Source of the DNA: JACVRX01 sp035697245
GTDB lineage: Bacteria > Actinomycetota > Actinomycetes > Jiangellales > Jiangellaceae
Direction of reading: 5' to 3'
Assembly: GCA_035697245.1 (NCBI GenBank)
Contig: DASSDH010000172.1
Span: 1-15,460, forward strand
DNA: 15,460 nt
The notes under the pieces were generated by a model. The model saw only the letters and a program-made list of their open reading frames with translations, had not been told where the DNA came from and ran no database searches. Shown one piece after another: positions 1 through 7,950 of this stretch. The stretch's first letter is position 1. Every line of letters starts with the position of its first letter. Made by a program: the position numbers and the translations under genes.

Positions 1-1188
1 GAATGTGTTGAACTGTCCGACTGCGCTCTTGTCGTCGGGGTCGAGGCCGCGCCAACGGCCGAAACCGTCGTCTCCGAGGCCGATCGCCGTTGTCTGCGTG
101 GTCGACCCCCCTCCCGGCGTTGCGCTGGCGTCGACCTCCGCCTCGCCCACCGCGTCGCCGGTGGGGCCGAGGTCGCCGCCGAAGTCGCCCCAGGAGTGGT
201 CGATAGCCGGCAGGTCGTCGGCCAGCTCGCCCGGGAGCACCTGGTGTCCGTAGACGATCGCGCCGTCCTGTAGGGCTTCGCGCACCGACCTGGCGGGCAA
301 CGGCTCACATGCAGACGGCGGGCACATGTCAGTCACTGGTTCGTAGCGATCGATCGGATAGCGCGCACCGAACAACGAGAGGAGGTTGCGCGGGTGGTCC
401 TGGTAGCTCGGTAGCTCACCGTCTTCGGTCAAGGTGCCCGAGAGGATCGACGGAACCGACTTAGTGGTGAGGGACGAATGACTCGACGCGTTGCGGAACC
501 ACGTCGACCTCGCTGCAAGCCGCGCGAAGTTGGGGTACCGCGCGTCGTTGATCGTGCCGTCGGGACGCATCAGCGTGGTCACCGGCAGCTCGTCGAAGAT
601 GACGAAGATGACGTTGCCCTTCAGCGCAGGCGATTGCACGGGGCCCGGGCCGCTTCCGGACACCCTACCCACGACGAGCTGCGCGGTCGGGCTGGCGAAG
701 AGAAACAGCAAGAGGAACACCACGTTGCCGATGGCGAGGAGCGAGAGGAATGTGTGTGCCGGGGCGCGAGTGTGTGCGACGTAGACCACGGCGCCGGCAA
801 GCGTCAGCGCACCGACGAAGACGGCCCACGGTGCATCGACCCCCAGGTGGTCGAGAACGACGAGGCCGAAGAGGAAGGCGAACCCGGCGAGCGCCAACGC
901 GAACGTGACGACGCCGGCCCGGGGATGAACGAGCCAAGCAAGCCGGACGGCGGCGACCGCCGCGAGTCCTGGGGCGAAGGCCACCAGGAGGGCGAAGACG
1001 ACGATCTGGGTCGAGCTGTAGCGGCCCGCCACGAAGAACTCAGGGTTCCTGCCGAACAGGTCGAGCACGGGTTGGGTGATGGCCAGGCCGGCGACGCCGA
1101 GCAGAGCAGCAGCCCCGTATCCGAGGTTCCGCCACGTCGAGGTTCGCGGCACTTCGGCCGGCGCTGCCGGGTCCGTGGCGTCTGTCAT
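1..1188 (-). CDS. Membrane-anchored sulfatase/alkaline phosphatase-superfamily protein (3' end outside window)
   Basis: Reading from an ATG at 1188, the minus frame stays open for 396 codons to the window edge, so the C-terminus is missing. About five hydrophobic segments lie at residues ~22-45, 58-84, 91-113, 119-138 and 146-173. A soluble domain follows, opening with NVIFVIFDELP (192-202). That is the typical first strand and metal-binding Asp (D199) of sulfatases and lipoteichoic-acid-synthase-like phosphotransferases. The stretch SSLTTKSVPSILSG (238-251) sits where the family carries its nucleophile; T241 or T242 is the likely one. The layout of an N-terminal membrane bundle plus an extracytoplasmic hydrolase/transferase domain suggests adding or removing sulfate, phosphate or phospho-alcohol groups on a surface glycan or lipid. 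The substrate is unknown. The rest of the domain, with the second metal ligands, is beyond the edge. No SD is evident; a TACGGT -10 box nine bases upstream suggests leaderless initiation. Confidence 0.85.
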   Translation of the reverse strand, partial: MTDATDPAAPAEVPRTSTWRNLGYGAAALLGVAGLAITQPVLDLFGRNPEFFVAGRYSSTQIVVFALLVAFAPGLAAVAAVRLAWLVHPRAGVVTFALALAGFAFLFGLVVLDHLGVDAPWAVFVGALTLAGAVVYVAHTRAPAHTFLSLLAIGNVVFLLLFLFASPTAQLVVGRVSGSGPGPVQSPALKGNVIFVIFDELPVTTLMRPDGTINDARYPNFARLAARSTWFRNASSHSSLTTKSVPSILSGTLTEDGELPSYQDHPRNLLSLFGARYPIDRYEPVTDMCPPSACEPLPARSVREALQDGAIVYGHQVLPGELADDLPAIDHSWGDFGGDLGPTGDAVGEAEVDASATPGGGSTTQTTAIGLGDDGFGRWRGLDPDDKSAVGQFNTF

Positions 1189-1197
1189 CGCGGGCGG

Positions 1198-1203
1198 ACC
1201 GTA
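1198..1203 (-). promoter_or_regulatory. Putative leaderless -10 box (TACGGT) for the sulfatase-like gene
   Basis: TACGGT on the minus strand fits the actinobacterial TANNNT -10 consensus and ends nine bases before the ATG at 1188. A weak -35 candidate (GCGACC, sharing GAC with TTGACA) lies about 18 bases upstream. There is no purine-rich SD in the short gap, so the transcript may begin at or just before the start codon. This is sequence inference only. Confidence 0.4.
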
Positions 1204-1340
1204 GCCCAGCTCATGCCACACGGTCGCCCGACCGCGAGGTGCGGGTTGTCAACTCCCGGTCGTGTTCGCTATGCGATGCGCGCCGCCGGGTGTGGAGTCT
1301 GTGCGGAGCAACGTCGATGGCCGCCCTTCCGGCTTTAGGC

Positions 1341-1514
1341 TCACCCGGTGATGCCGGTGGAGCGCGCTGCAGGCTGGCAGCTGGCGCATGTGTAGGCCGC
1401 GGACGCGACGCCCGCCGCGGCGGACGCAGACGTGGGCAGGCGGTCCGCGGCCCGCGCCGCCTGCCCCCTCGCCTCCACCGGCGCGGCACCGAACCACGTC
1501 TCGGGGAGCGTCAT
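1341..1514 (-). pseudogene. Short frame carrying the C-terminal tail motif of the 10377-13613 protein; probable gene remnant or small ORF
   Basis: From an ATG at 1514 this frame encodes 57 residues ending AYTCASCQPAARSTGITG and a TGA at 1341-1343. The large sugar dehydrogenase at 10377-13613 ends TYTCATCLPARRSAGITG, also followed by TGA. Thirteen of 18 residues agree, including both Cys, PA, RS and the terminal GITG. The first ~39 residues are Ala/Arg-rich and look like nothing I recognise, and the minus frame is closed upstream at about 1656. I therefore read it as the tail of a lost relative of that protein. A genuine small protein sharing the tail is possible; there is no convincing SD before the ATG. 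Confidence 0.4.
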
Positions 1515-1749
1515 CCGCCACTCGGACTCGGCACCATCCCGCCTAGCTGGCCAAGGCCGACATGTCGTACGGGAGCGGGTGGACAGGTTGCCGGGAGGCC
1601 CAGAATTCGCCTCGGTGCCGCCCGGCAGGCAGACTCGTGAGTCGCGGCCCCCGCGTCAGAGTTGGGCGATCGTGTGATCGGTTCGGGGACAACGCCACCT
1701 CAGCGGTCCGACGGCCGAGCGACGCTCCTCCAGGCAACGACAGTCTGAG

Positions 1750-3678
1750 ATGAAAGCCACGTCCACACCGCAGCAGGCTCCGACGACGCCTTCCGGGCGT
1801 GCGTCGGACGATGGTGCCCCGCCGGAAGCGCCGGTGGAGCCCGATCACATCGACCGGACCTGGTGGCGAGACCGCCGGTTGGCCATCGCCTCCGGCTACG
1901 TGGCGATGGTGACGGTCACGGCGTGGTTGTACGGGATCATTCCCTTTGCGGGGCGCGGATTCCCCCTTGCACCGGTCTCATCGGTGTCGGGCTGGGTGGA
2001 CTGCCTCGCCGACGGGCTGCTCCCGTGCACGTACGTCGGCTATCCGAAGGGGGTCGACCTCAGCCTCAGCGGCGGGCTCGTCGCCGGCGCCTACCTGGTG
2101 ACCCGCTTGGGAATCGGGCTCGAGGCGGCGCTCAACATCCTGTCGCTGCTTGCCCTGGCGGCAGGGGTGGCCGCCCTGTGGGCGCTCGCGGCCTCGATCG
2201 CCCGCAACGTGGCAGCGGGCGCGATCGCCGCCGCCCTGTACTTCCTGTCGCCCATCATCATCGCCCACACGGGGAAGACGGCGCTCTTCCTGGGCTTCGT
2301 CCTCCTGCCTCTTCCGCTGGCCCTCGCCTACGCGGCCGTGAAGCCGCACGGGACGCCGCTGTGGGTCGCTCTCGGCTGCGTGGCGCTCACGTTCGTCGCC
2401 GGAATGGTGCTCGTCTACCTTGATCCTTACGTGTGGGCGATCTCCGTGGTCTTGGGCGGTCCCCTGTGCGTCGCCGGCGTCGCATTGGCGGCGGACCGAA
2501 CCTGGTGGCGACGCTGCCTCGTTCCTCTTGTGACGCTCATCGCTCTCGCCGTGCCCGGGCTGATCTTCCGGACGCTGGAGCCGAGCGCGGAGCTCAGTGC
2601 CAATTTCCCGCTCGATTTCTACCGCACCTTCGGAACCGACGTCGCCACCACCGTCATTCCCACCCGGGACAGCCTGATGGGTGAGGTCATGCGCTCGCCC
2701 GTCGACCGGTGGGATCCGTTGGACTTCTATGGCGACGGCACGAACCTCACCGGCGCCTTCATCGGGATCGTCACCCTCGTGGCTTCCGCCGCCGGCGTCG
2801 TCTGGTTGTTGCGTCGAGGGCGCCCGAACCGCCTGATGACCGTCTCGCTCGCGGTTGGCGGTCTCGCCTGCCTGGCGCTCGGCCTCGGTCCCTCGCTGAA
2901 GCTCCTCGACAAGGCATCGGTGCCCGCTGCCGCCGCCGGCGCCCCCCGCTACCTGATGCCGGCGTCGGAGGCGACCGCCCCGCTGCCGTGGTCGTGGGTG
3001 TACCACATTCAGCCGTTCGAGGGCATGCGGGCCGCATACCGGTGGCACGTAGGGTTCCGGCTCGTCTTGGCCGTCTTCGCCGGGGCCGCGGTCGTCTGGT
3101 TGTTGCGCCGGCGACGGGTCGTCGGCATTGCGCTCGTTGCGCTGCTCGTGCTCGAAACCGCCTCGCACAGCCTGCTCGATGCCCGCGAGCAGGCGCGGAG
3201 CAACCACGAGCTGGTGCAGAGGTTCGAAGACGATATGGACCGCGCGTTCGGCGACGGGCGGCTGCGAGCGTCGGAACGCGTGCTCTTCCTGCCGGCTGGC
3301 AACGACTATCTCATCGGAATGATCGCGCCACGTTTCAAGGTGTTCGCGTACAACATCTCCTTCGACAAGGAACTCGCGCGCCTGCGCCTTAGGCAACCAA
3401 AGCCCGTCCTGGACGTGATCTCGGCGTACGGAGCCAACACCTTGAACAGAGATCTTGTCTGTCAGCTGTTCCGACAAGACCTTGTCGATGCCGTTGTGTT
3501 CGATGACTTCGACATGCGCTGGGACACGTTGCAGTGGCCGCCTTCACAGCAGCGGCTCGAGGCTCACCGGGCCAAGACCACCGGCTTTGGCCTGTTCGAC
3601 GATCCAGCGTTCAGCGTGGACGAGGGGGACCTGGCTGTGATCGTGCGACCTGCGCCCGCCTCTGCGACCGGTTGCTGA
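1750..3678 (+). CDS. Polytopic membrane protein, GT-C glycosyltransferase-like
   Basis: The protein has 642 residues. A Pro-rich cytosolic N-terminus (1-40) is followed by about 12 hydrophobic segments: near 44-64, 105-121, 126-148, 153-172, 178-195, 204-224, 227-247, 256-273, 335-354, 363-380, 434-452 and 457-471. Loops rich in Asp and aromatics follow the first segment and lie around 275-330. A soluble C-terminal domain (~478-642) starts with a charged helix and then VLFLPAGNDY. This build is common to GT-C-type integral membrane glycosyltransferases and YfhO-like proteins, which use polyprenyl-linked sugars on the outer face, but I see no motif that fixes a family or donor. The start has no clear SD; ATG 1750 is the first plausible codon ahead of the first membrane segment. 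The glycosyltransferase at 3686 follows within 7 bases, suggesting an operon. The frame is intact. Confidence 0.8.
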   Translation: MKATSTPQQAPTTPSGRASDDGAPPEAPVEPDHIDRTWWRDRRLAIASGYVAMVTVTAWLYGIIPFAGRGFPLAPVSSVSGWVDCLADGLLPCTYVGYPKGVDLSLSGGLVAGAYLVTRLGIGLEAALNILSLLALAAGVAALWALAASIARNVAAGAIAAALYFLSPIIIAHTGKTALFLGFVLLPLPLALAYAAVKPHGTPLWVALGCVALTFVAGMVLVYLDPYVWAISVVLGGPLCVAGVALAADRTWWRRCLVPLVTLIALAVPGLIFRTLEPSAELSANFPLDFYRTFGTDVATTVIPTRDSLMGEVMRSPVDRWDPLDFYGDGTNLTGAFIGIVTLVASAAGVVWLLRRGRPNRLMTVSLAVGGLACLALGLGPSLKLLDKASVPAAAAGAPRYLMPASEATAPLPWSWVYHIQPFEGMRAAYRWHVGFRLVLAVFAGAAVVWLLRRRRVVGIALVALLVLETASHSLLDAREQARSNHELVQRFEDDMDRAFGDGRLRASERVLFLPAGNDYLIGMIAPRFKVFAYNISFDKELARLRLRQPKPVLDVISAYGANTLNRDLVCQLFRQDLVDAVVFDDFDMRWDTLQWPPSQQRLEAHRAKTTGFGLFDDPAFSVDEGDLAVIVRPAPASATGC

Positions 3679-3685
3679 GGCGATC

Positions 3686-4614
3686 GTGATCCTGCAGATC
3701 GCCGCGCCGCCCAGGTCGCTGGGGCCACGCCGGGCCGCGAGTCATCTGGCGGAGGTGTTGGTGGCCGACGGCTTCAGCGCCCGGCTCGTCGCCCGTCCCG
3801 GGCGCGACGGCCACGTGAACGCCCACTTGTGCAACTCGAGCCGGTCTCTTCTCCTACCGCTCGCCCGGCGCCGTGGCTGCCTCGTGACGCTGCACGATGT
3901 GGTGCCACGCGATTCTCGAGTCCACAAACCGTTGTCCCCGGTCGTGCTGCGCATCCTGCGGCGGCACCGTGTCGTCGTCCACAGCCGCCATGCGGCCGAC
4001 CTGCTCCGGCAGAACGGGTTCGACGAGCCGGTCGGTGTCGTTCCGCTGTTCCATCTGGTCGATCGGCCAACCGAAGACGCTCACCTCGCCGAACGCTCCC
4101 GGCTGCGTCGAGGCCTTGACGGGAACCTCTTGGTGATTGCTGGCCGCCTCACGGCAGGAAGGGTGTCCACCAGCTAATCCAGCTGGCGAAACGCGCCGAC
4201 AGCACCTCGTTCGTTCTACTTGGTAAGGTCACCGACTTGGCGACAGCCAAAGCTCTGAAGTCCGCTCCGCACAATGTCACACTTGTCAACGAGCCGGACG
4301 ACACGACATTTTCGCGCGTCCTCGCAGCAGGCGACGCTGTCCTTCTCCCGCGTCGACACTCTGTCGGTGAGACGAGCGGCCCGCTCGTCATGGCCCATGC
4401 CCTGGGCACGCCCGCCGCGCTGCTGGACGCCGGCTCGGCACCCGAGTACGCAGCACCGGGAGATCTCCTGCTCCCGGTGGACACACCACTCTCCCAGTTC
4501 TTGATAGAGGCGAGCGTGAGGAGTTGGGAACGCGTTCCTATCGCGGCTGACCACCAACGAAAGGATGTCTTGGCCGCCTACCGTAGAGAGTTCGAGTCAT
4601 TGGGATGGATCTAG
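3686..4614 (+). CDS. Glycosyltransferase, family-4-like (frameshifted at ~4160)
   Basis: Starting at GTG 3686, with a GAGG ribosome site at 3677-3680 overlapping the upstream stop, the frame gives the N-terminal Rossmann half: MILQIAAPPRSLG, LVTLHDVVP (~66-74), VVVHSRHAADLL (~96-107). It then reaches LLVIAGRLTAG (~148-158) and runs off into RVSTS and a stop at 4177. One extra base within GGAAGGG (4157-4163) restores a continuous protein: K-G-V-H-Q-L-I-Q-L-A-K and FVLLGKV, then the donor-binding block GETSGPLVMAHALGTP (~228-243), ending at 4614. The repaired length is 309 residues, short but reasonable for GT4-type enzymes, which transfer sugar from a nucleotide donor at the cytosolic membrane face. 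As written the product would lose its donor-binding domain. Cotranscription with 1750-3678 is likely. The acceptor is unknown. Confidence 0.75.
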
Positions 4615-5535
4615 GCCGGAGGAAGGGGTCCGGTCCGCAGGCTCGGGACCATTCCGATGGTCGGGTTCGTCGAAGTCGATGTCGATGCGGTCGAAGCCGA
4701 GCTGCCCGAGGTGATGCATGAGGTGGGTGCGCTCGATCCAGTTCGCGCTCACCGCTGGCCCACCGCAGAACCCCCCCATTCAAGGGCTTCTGCGTAGGCG
4801 CGCCCGTGCAGGACGTAGTCGTCGTTACCGACGCGAACCGGCACCGCCGGCGACGCGAACTGCCGTGCCATCGGCGAGCTCATCAGGATTGCCTCGTCGA
4901 AGTAGTGCGTCCAGATCGCGAGCCGATACGTGACGCCGGCCATCAGCGCGAGGAGGTCGAACGGGTCGAGCGTGTGGTAGAGCACCCCGCTCGCGAGAAC
5001 GAAGTCCCACCTCGTCGAGGGATGAGCCTTCAGGAACTCCACGAAGTCGCCGTACAGGAAACGGGCCCCGGTGATCGACAACAGTTCCTTCGTGATCAGG
5101 CACTTGAGAAACGCGCGACTGTTCGCCTCCACGGCATCGACGTGCGCGCCGGCTCGACAGAGCATGAACGTATGGCCGCCTTCGAGCGGCCCGAGCTCCA
5201 GTGCCGACGCGCCCTCGACACTGCCGAGCCGTTCGAGCACCCAGGTGATGCGCGCGTCCTCGAACAGGCCGACCGTCCCGGCCTCGACGCCGAGGTCGGC
5301 AGGAAGGGCGGACGACCATTCGCCCTTGAAGATGTCGACCGCAGCCTGCGCCGACGGTGCCCCGGTGGCATAGCTGTCGAGGATCGTGGCCGTCGTGGGG
5401 GCCCGGGGTGGGCTGCGGTCGCGCAGGCGTCGGTTCACGGGAGCCGGGCCCAGACGCGCCGTCGGACTCCGCGCCAGCGTCGCCCGTGCGGAACGCGCGG
5501 GCCGCCAACCGGGCTCGGGTCGAGAACGAGGACAT
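4597..5535 (-). CDS. Class I SAM-dependent methyltransferase (frame broken at 4775-4781, probably also near 5400)
   Basis: The core is clear on the minus strand: TILDSYATGAPSAQAAVDIF, SAM motif I ALELGPLEGGHTFML, an acidic strand DAVEANSRAF, WDFVLASGVLYHTLDP and DDYVLHGRAY. The open frame then meets a run of seven G (4775-4781) and stops at 4749. With one more G the protein continues as EWGGFCGGPAVSANWIERTHL to a stop at 4597, an expected C-terminus. The N-terminus is uncertain. ATG 5535 gives a basic start (MSSFSTRARLAARAFR) and a Pro-rich linker, but joining it to the core needs an indel in the G/C runs near 5396-5410. GTG 5438 is in frame without that change but has no initiation signal. 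It likely methylates a sugar or surface-glycan intermediate. Its tail overlaps the convergent glycosyltransferase by 18 bases. Confidence 0.72.
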
Positions 5536-5616
5536 GTTCGGAGTCTTATCCCCGCCTGCGGTCCCCGTGCCACCCACTCCGCCCCTCGAGCACCCTCGCG
5601 GGCCGCGTGGGTCCAG

Positions 5617-5622
5617 TAGCGT
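5617..5622 (+). promoter_or_regulatory. Putative leaderless -10 box (TAGCGT) for the GT-methyltransferase gene
   Basis: TAGCGT matches TANNNT and ends eight bases before the chosen GTG at 5631, with no SD between them. This is the spacing expected if transcription starts at the start codon. The -35 region shows no good match. Inference from sequence only. Confidence 0.4.
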
Positions 5623-5630
5623 CTACCGGC

Positions 5631-7487
5631 GTGTCCCGGCCGCTGGGCGTGACCTTCTTCGGCACTTACGACGAGCGCAGGCATCCACGGGTCCGGGTGC
5701 TGCGTGAAGGCCTCGCCGACCTCGGCCTCGACATCACCATCGTCAACGTCCCGCTCGACCTGGACACCTCCGATCGCGTGCGCCTCGCATCCGAGCCGTG
5801 GCGAGCGCCCGTGATCGCGCTGCGGCTGCTGGTGACCTGGATCAGGCTGCTGGTGCGGTCGCGCCGGGCCAGGCGGCCCGACGTCGTCATCGTCGGGTAT
5901 CTCGGGCACCTGGACGTCCATCTGGCCCGCGCCCGGTGGCCACACGCCCACATCGTCGTCGACCACCTGATCTCGCTGGCCGACACGCTCCAGGACCGCG
6001 GCCTCGACCGCTGGTCCCTGCTCGTCCGCGTGCTCGGGGCCGCCGACCGGGCGGCCACGGCGCAGGCCGACACGGTCCTCGTCGACACCCCCGAACAGGT
6101 CGACCAGCTGCCGCCGCCTCACCGGGCAAAGGCGCTGACGGTGCCGGTCGGTGCGTCCCATCGTTGGTTCGACGTCGGTCGCGACGCCGCCAGCCGCCCG
6201 TCGGCGGGCCTGCGTGTCGTGTTCTTCGGCCTCTACACGCCGCTGCACGACGCGCCGACGATCGGCGAGGCCATCGGCAAGCTCGCCGACCAGCCGATCG
6301 CGTGGACGATGATCGGTACCGGTCAGGATCGGGCGACCACCGAGCAGCTGACCGGCGACGCGCGGGTTGCGTGGCTCGACTGGGTCGACTCCGACGACCT
6401 CCCTGCCGTCGTCGCCGACCACGACGTGTGCCTCGGCATCTTCGGGCGGAGCCCGAAGGCGCTGCGGGTCGTGCCCAACAAGGTGTTCCAGGGGGCCGCA
6501 ACGGGCTGCGCGATCGTGACGTCGGACACCGCCGCGCAACGCACCGCTCTGGGCGACGCCGCGGTCTTCGTCCCGCCCGAGGACGCCGTGGCGCTCACCC
6601 ACGTGCTCGAGCGTCTTGCCAACGACCGGGCCGAGACCGATGCCCTCCGGCGAGCCGCCCGCGCGCGGGCCGAACAGGCGTTCATGCCCGCGCTCGCGGT
6701 CGGAGGCCTGGCGGCGCACCTCCAGCGCCTGCACGAGGGTTCGACCCAAGAGCACAAGGTCGCGATGCCGCCCCTCGCCCCCAACGCCGCACTCCGCTGG
6801 CAGCTCGTGCGCGAGCGCCTCGCCGAGTTCGCGCCACAGACCATCCTCGAGATGGGCACCGGACAGGGAGGGGTCGGCACCCGCCTCGCCGCCGCCGGTA
6901 CCTACATCGGTGTCGAGCCCGATGCCACGTCACGGGAGACGGCCACGGGCCGTCTGCCGGCCTCCGCCCGGCTGCTCGCCGATGTCGACGAGCTGCGCGA
7001 CGACGAGCTGTTCGATCTTGTCTGCGCGTTCGAGGTGCTCGAGCACATCCCCGACGACAGATCGGCACTCCGTCGGTGGGTGCGCCACGTGCGGCCCGGC
7101 GGACACGTGGTTGTGTCGGTCCCGGCCGAGCCCGACCGCTGGGGCCCGGCGGACGAGCTGGCCGGGCACATGCGCCGGTACGCCGAGGCCGATCTCGAGG
7201 AGCTCTTCGAGTCCGCCAGCCTCGACGTCCTGGCCGTCGAGCACTACGGCTTTCCCTTCGGCTACGTGCTGGAGACGGGGCGCAACATCGTCGCCAGGCG
7301 ACGGCTCGCTCGCGAGGGCACGCCCAGCAACGCGGCCACCCGGACCGCCGGTAGCGGCCGCCACCTGCAGCCGCCGGCGTGGGCAGGCGGGATGATCTGG
7401 TGGGCGACGGTGCCGGCCCGGGTCGCCCAGCGCCGCTTCCCCGATCGGGGCCCGGGTCTGGTCGGCGTCGCCCGCCGGCCCGCGTGA
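5631..7487 (+). CDS. Two-domain glycosyltransferase-SAM methyltransferase fusion
   Basis: The protein has 618 residues. Residues 1-370 form a GT-B glycosyltransferase: N-terminal strand PLGVTFFGTYDERRHPRVRV, central LRVVFFGLYTPLHDAPTI (~194-211), WTMIGTGQD (~225-233), and donor-site PNKVFQGAATGCAIVTSD (282-299), matching the PNKLFEYLAAG-type block of GT4 enzymes. Residues ~380-618 form a class I methyltransferase: ILEMGTGQGGVGTRL (405-419), acidic GVEPD (427-431), FDLVCAFEVLEHIPDD (461-476), VRPGGHVVVSVP (487-498). I chose GTG 5631 because homology begins there and TAGCGT lies just upstream; the frame is open far upstream but that part is not protein-like. An in-frame ATG at 6765 (M379), preceded by AAGG five bases upstream, could start the methyltransferase alone. 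The likely role is sugar transfer and methyl capping on the same glycan. No frame break was seen. Confidence 0.82.
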   Translation: MSRPLGVTFFGTYDERRHPRVRVLREGLADLGLDITIVNVPLDLDTSDRVRLASEPWRAPVIALRLLVTWIRLLVRSRRARRPDVVIVGYLGHLDVHLARARWPHAHIVVDHLISLADTLQDRGLDRWSLLVRVLGAADRAATAQADTVLVDTPEQVDQLPPPHRAKALTVPVGASHRWFDVGRDAASRPSAGLRVVFFGLYTPLHDAPTIGEAIGKLADQPIAWTMIGTGQDRATTEQLTGDARVAWLDWVDSDDLPAVVADHDVCLGIFGRSPKALRVVPNKVFQGAATGCAIVTSDTAAQRTALGDAAVFVPPEDAVALTHVLERLANDRAETDALRRAARARAEQAFMPALAVGGLAAHLQRLHEGSTQEHKVAMPPLAPNAALRWQLVRERLAEFAPQTILEMGTGQGGVGTRLAAAGTYIGVEPDATSRETATGRLPASARLLADVDELRDDELFDLVCAFEVLEHIPDDRSALRRWVRHVRPGGHVVVSVPAEPDRWGPADELAGHMRRYAEADLEELFESASLDVLAVEHYGFPFGYVLETGRNIVARRRLAREGTPSNAATRTAGSGRHLQPPAWAGGMIWWATVPARVAQRRFPDRGPGLVGVARRPA

Positions 7488-7494
7488 GCTTCCG

Positions 7495-7950
7495 TCAGCG
7501 CCGGACGCCGAGGGTGTCTCGGCGGTCGCGGTTCCAGTCGCCGACGTGTGCCTCATCGCTCGCCAGGCCATAGACGAACGTCACGTCGGCTGGCCCGCCG
7601 GAGAGCGAGTTCCTGATGTAGTAGGTGCGCCCGCGGCGCACGGCCAGCGTGCTTCGGCGGTCGGCGTTCCAATCACCCACCAGCACCACATCCGACGCCT
7701 GGCCGTAACTGAACGTCACATCCGCCGCCCCACCACTCAGCGAGTTCTTCAAGTAGTTCGTCTGACCCCGCACCCCCAACGTGTCCCGCCCATCGCCGTT
7801 CCAATCACCCACCAACACCACGTCCGACGCCTGCCCATAGCTGAACGTCACATCCGCGGGACCCGGCGCCAAGCGATTCTTCAACACGAAGCTGTTGCTG
7901 ACCCGGAAGCCGAACGTGTCGACCCCATCGCCGTTCCAGTCGCCCACGAA
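7495..7950 (-). repeat. Tandem GDWNGDG coding repeats, period 132-135 bp
   Basis: The codons for the D-W-N core recur at about 7531, 7666, 7798 and 7933, giving spacings of 135, 132 and 135 bases. Neighbouring units are close in DNA: the stretches near 7678-7725 and 7811-7857 differ at only a few positions. Each unit encodes a GDWNGDG-type loop, a short strand ending in (L/I)(K/R)N, then SGG-ADVTF-YG. The near identity suggests recent duplication or gene conversion between units. Confidence 0.75.

Larger units (their letters stand above)
1189..1749. other. Divergent intergenic region (561 bp)
   Basis: This stretch separates the minus-strand sulfatase-like gene from the plus-strand membrane protein. 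It should hold promoters for both. The only protein-like signal I can support is the short minus-strand frame at 1341-1514, described separately. Other open frames here show no domain-like sequence and appear to be GC-driven. A consensus TTGACA sits on the minus strand at 1252-1247 but has no matching -10 at the usual spacing. I see no tRNA, repeat array or transposon end. Confidence 0.5.

Noticed and set aside
1247..1252. Consensus TTGACA on the minus strand upstream of the sulfatase-like gene
   Set aside because: The sequence 17-18 bases downstream (GGCGAC region) is not a -10 box.
478..1338. 286-codon plus-strand open frame
   Set aside because: Antisense to the clear sulfatase-like membrane protein at 1-1188; its Arg/Glu/Gly-rich translation has no domain features and reflects GC bias.
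1500..1514. LPET sequence near the start of the 1341-1514 frame, recalling a sortase LPxTG motif
   Set aside because: It is followed by W rather than G, lies at the N-terminus, and has no membrane segment or basic tail after it.
1562..1753. 63-codon plus-strand frame whose stop overlaps ATG 1750 (ATGA)
   Set aside because: The overlap looks like translational coupling, but there is no SD and no recognisable protein sequence.
1978..3477. 499-codon minus-strand open frame
   Set aside because: Lies wholly opposite the membrane protein 1750-3678 and is a low-complexity Arg/Glu/Gln/Gly-rich string.
4806..5630. N-terminal extension of the open frame leading into 5631-7487
   Set aside because: It is antisense to the methyltransferase at 4597-5535 and not protein-like; homology starts at GTG 5631.
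5540..6755. Upstream part of a 668-codon minus-strand open frame
   Set aside because: Only the part below ~5440 is methyltransferase-like; the rest is antisense to the glycosyltransferase at 5631-7487.
5798..7354. 518-codon plus-strand frame rich in Arg, Ala, Pro and Gly
   Set aside because: Out-of-frame shadow of the glycosyltransferase-methyltransferase gene.
7462..7511. 8-bp inverted repeat (tcggcgtc / gacgccga) across the convergent gene ends at 7487 and 7495
   Set aside because: The arms lie in coding sequence and are separated by 34 bases; a terminator role is possible but not supportable.
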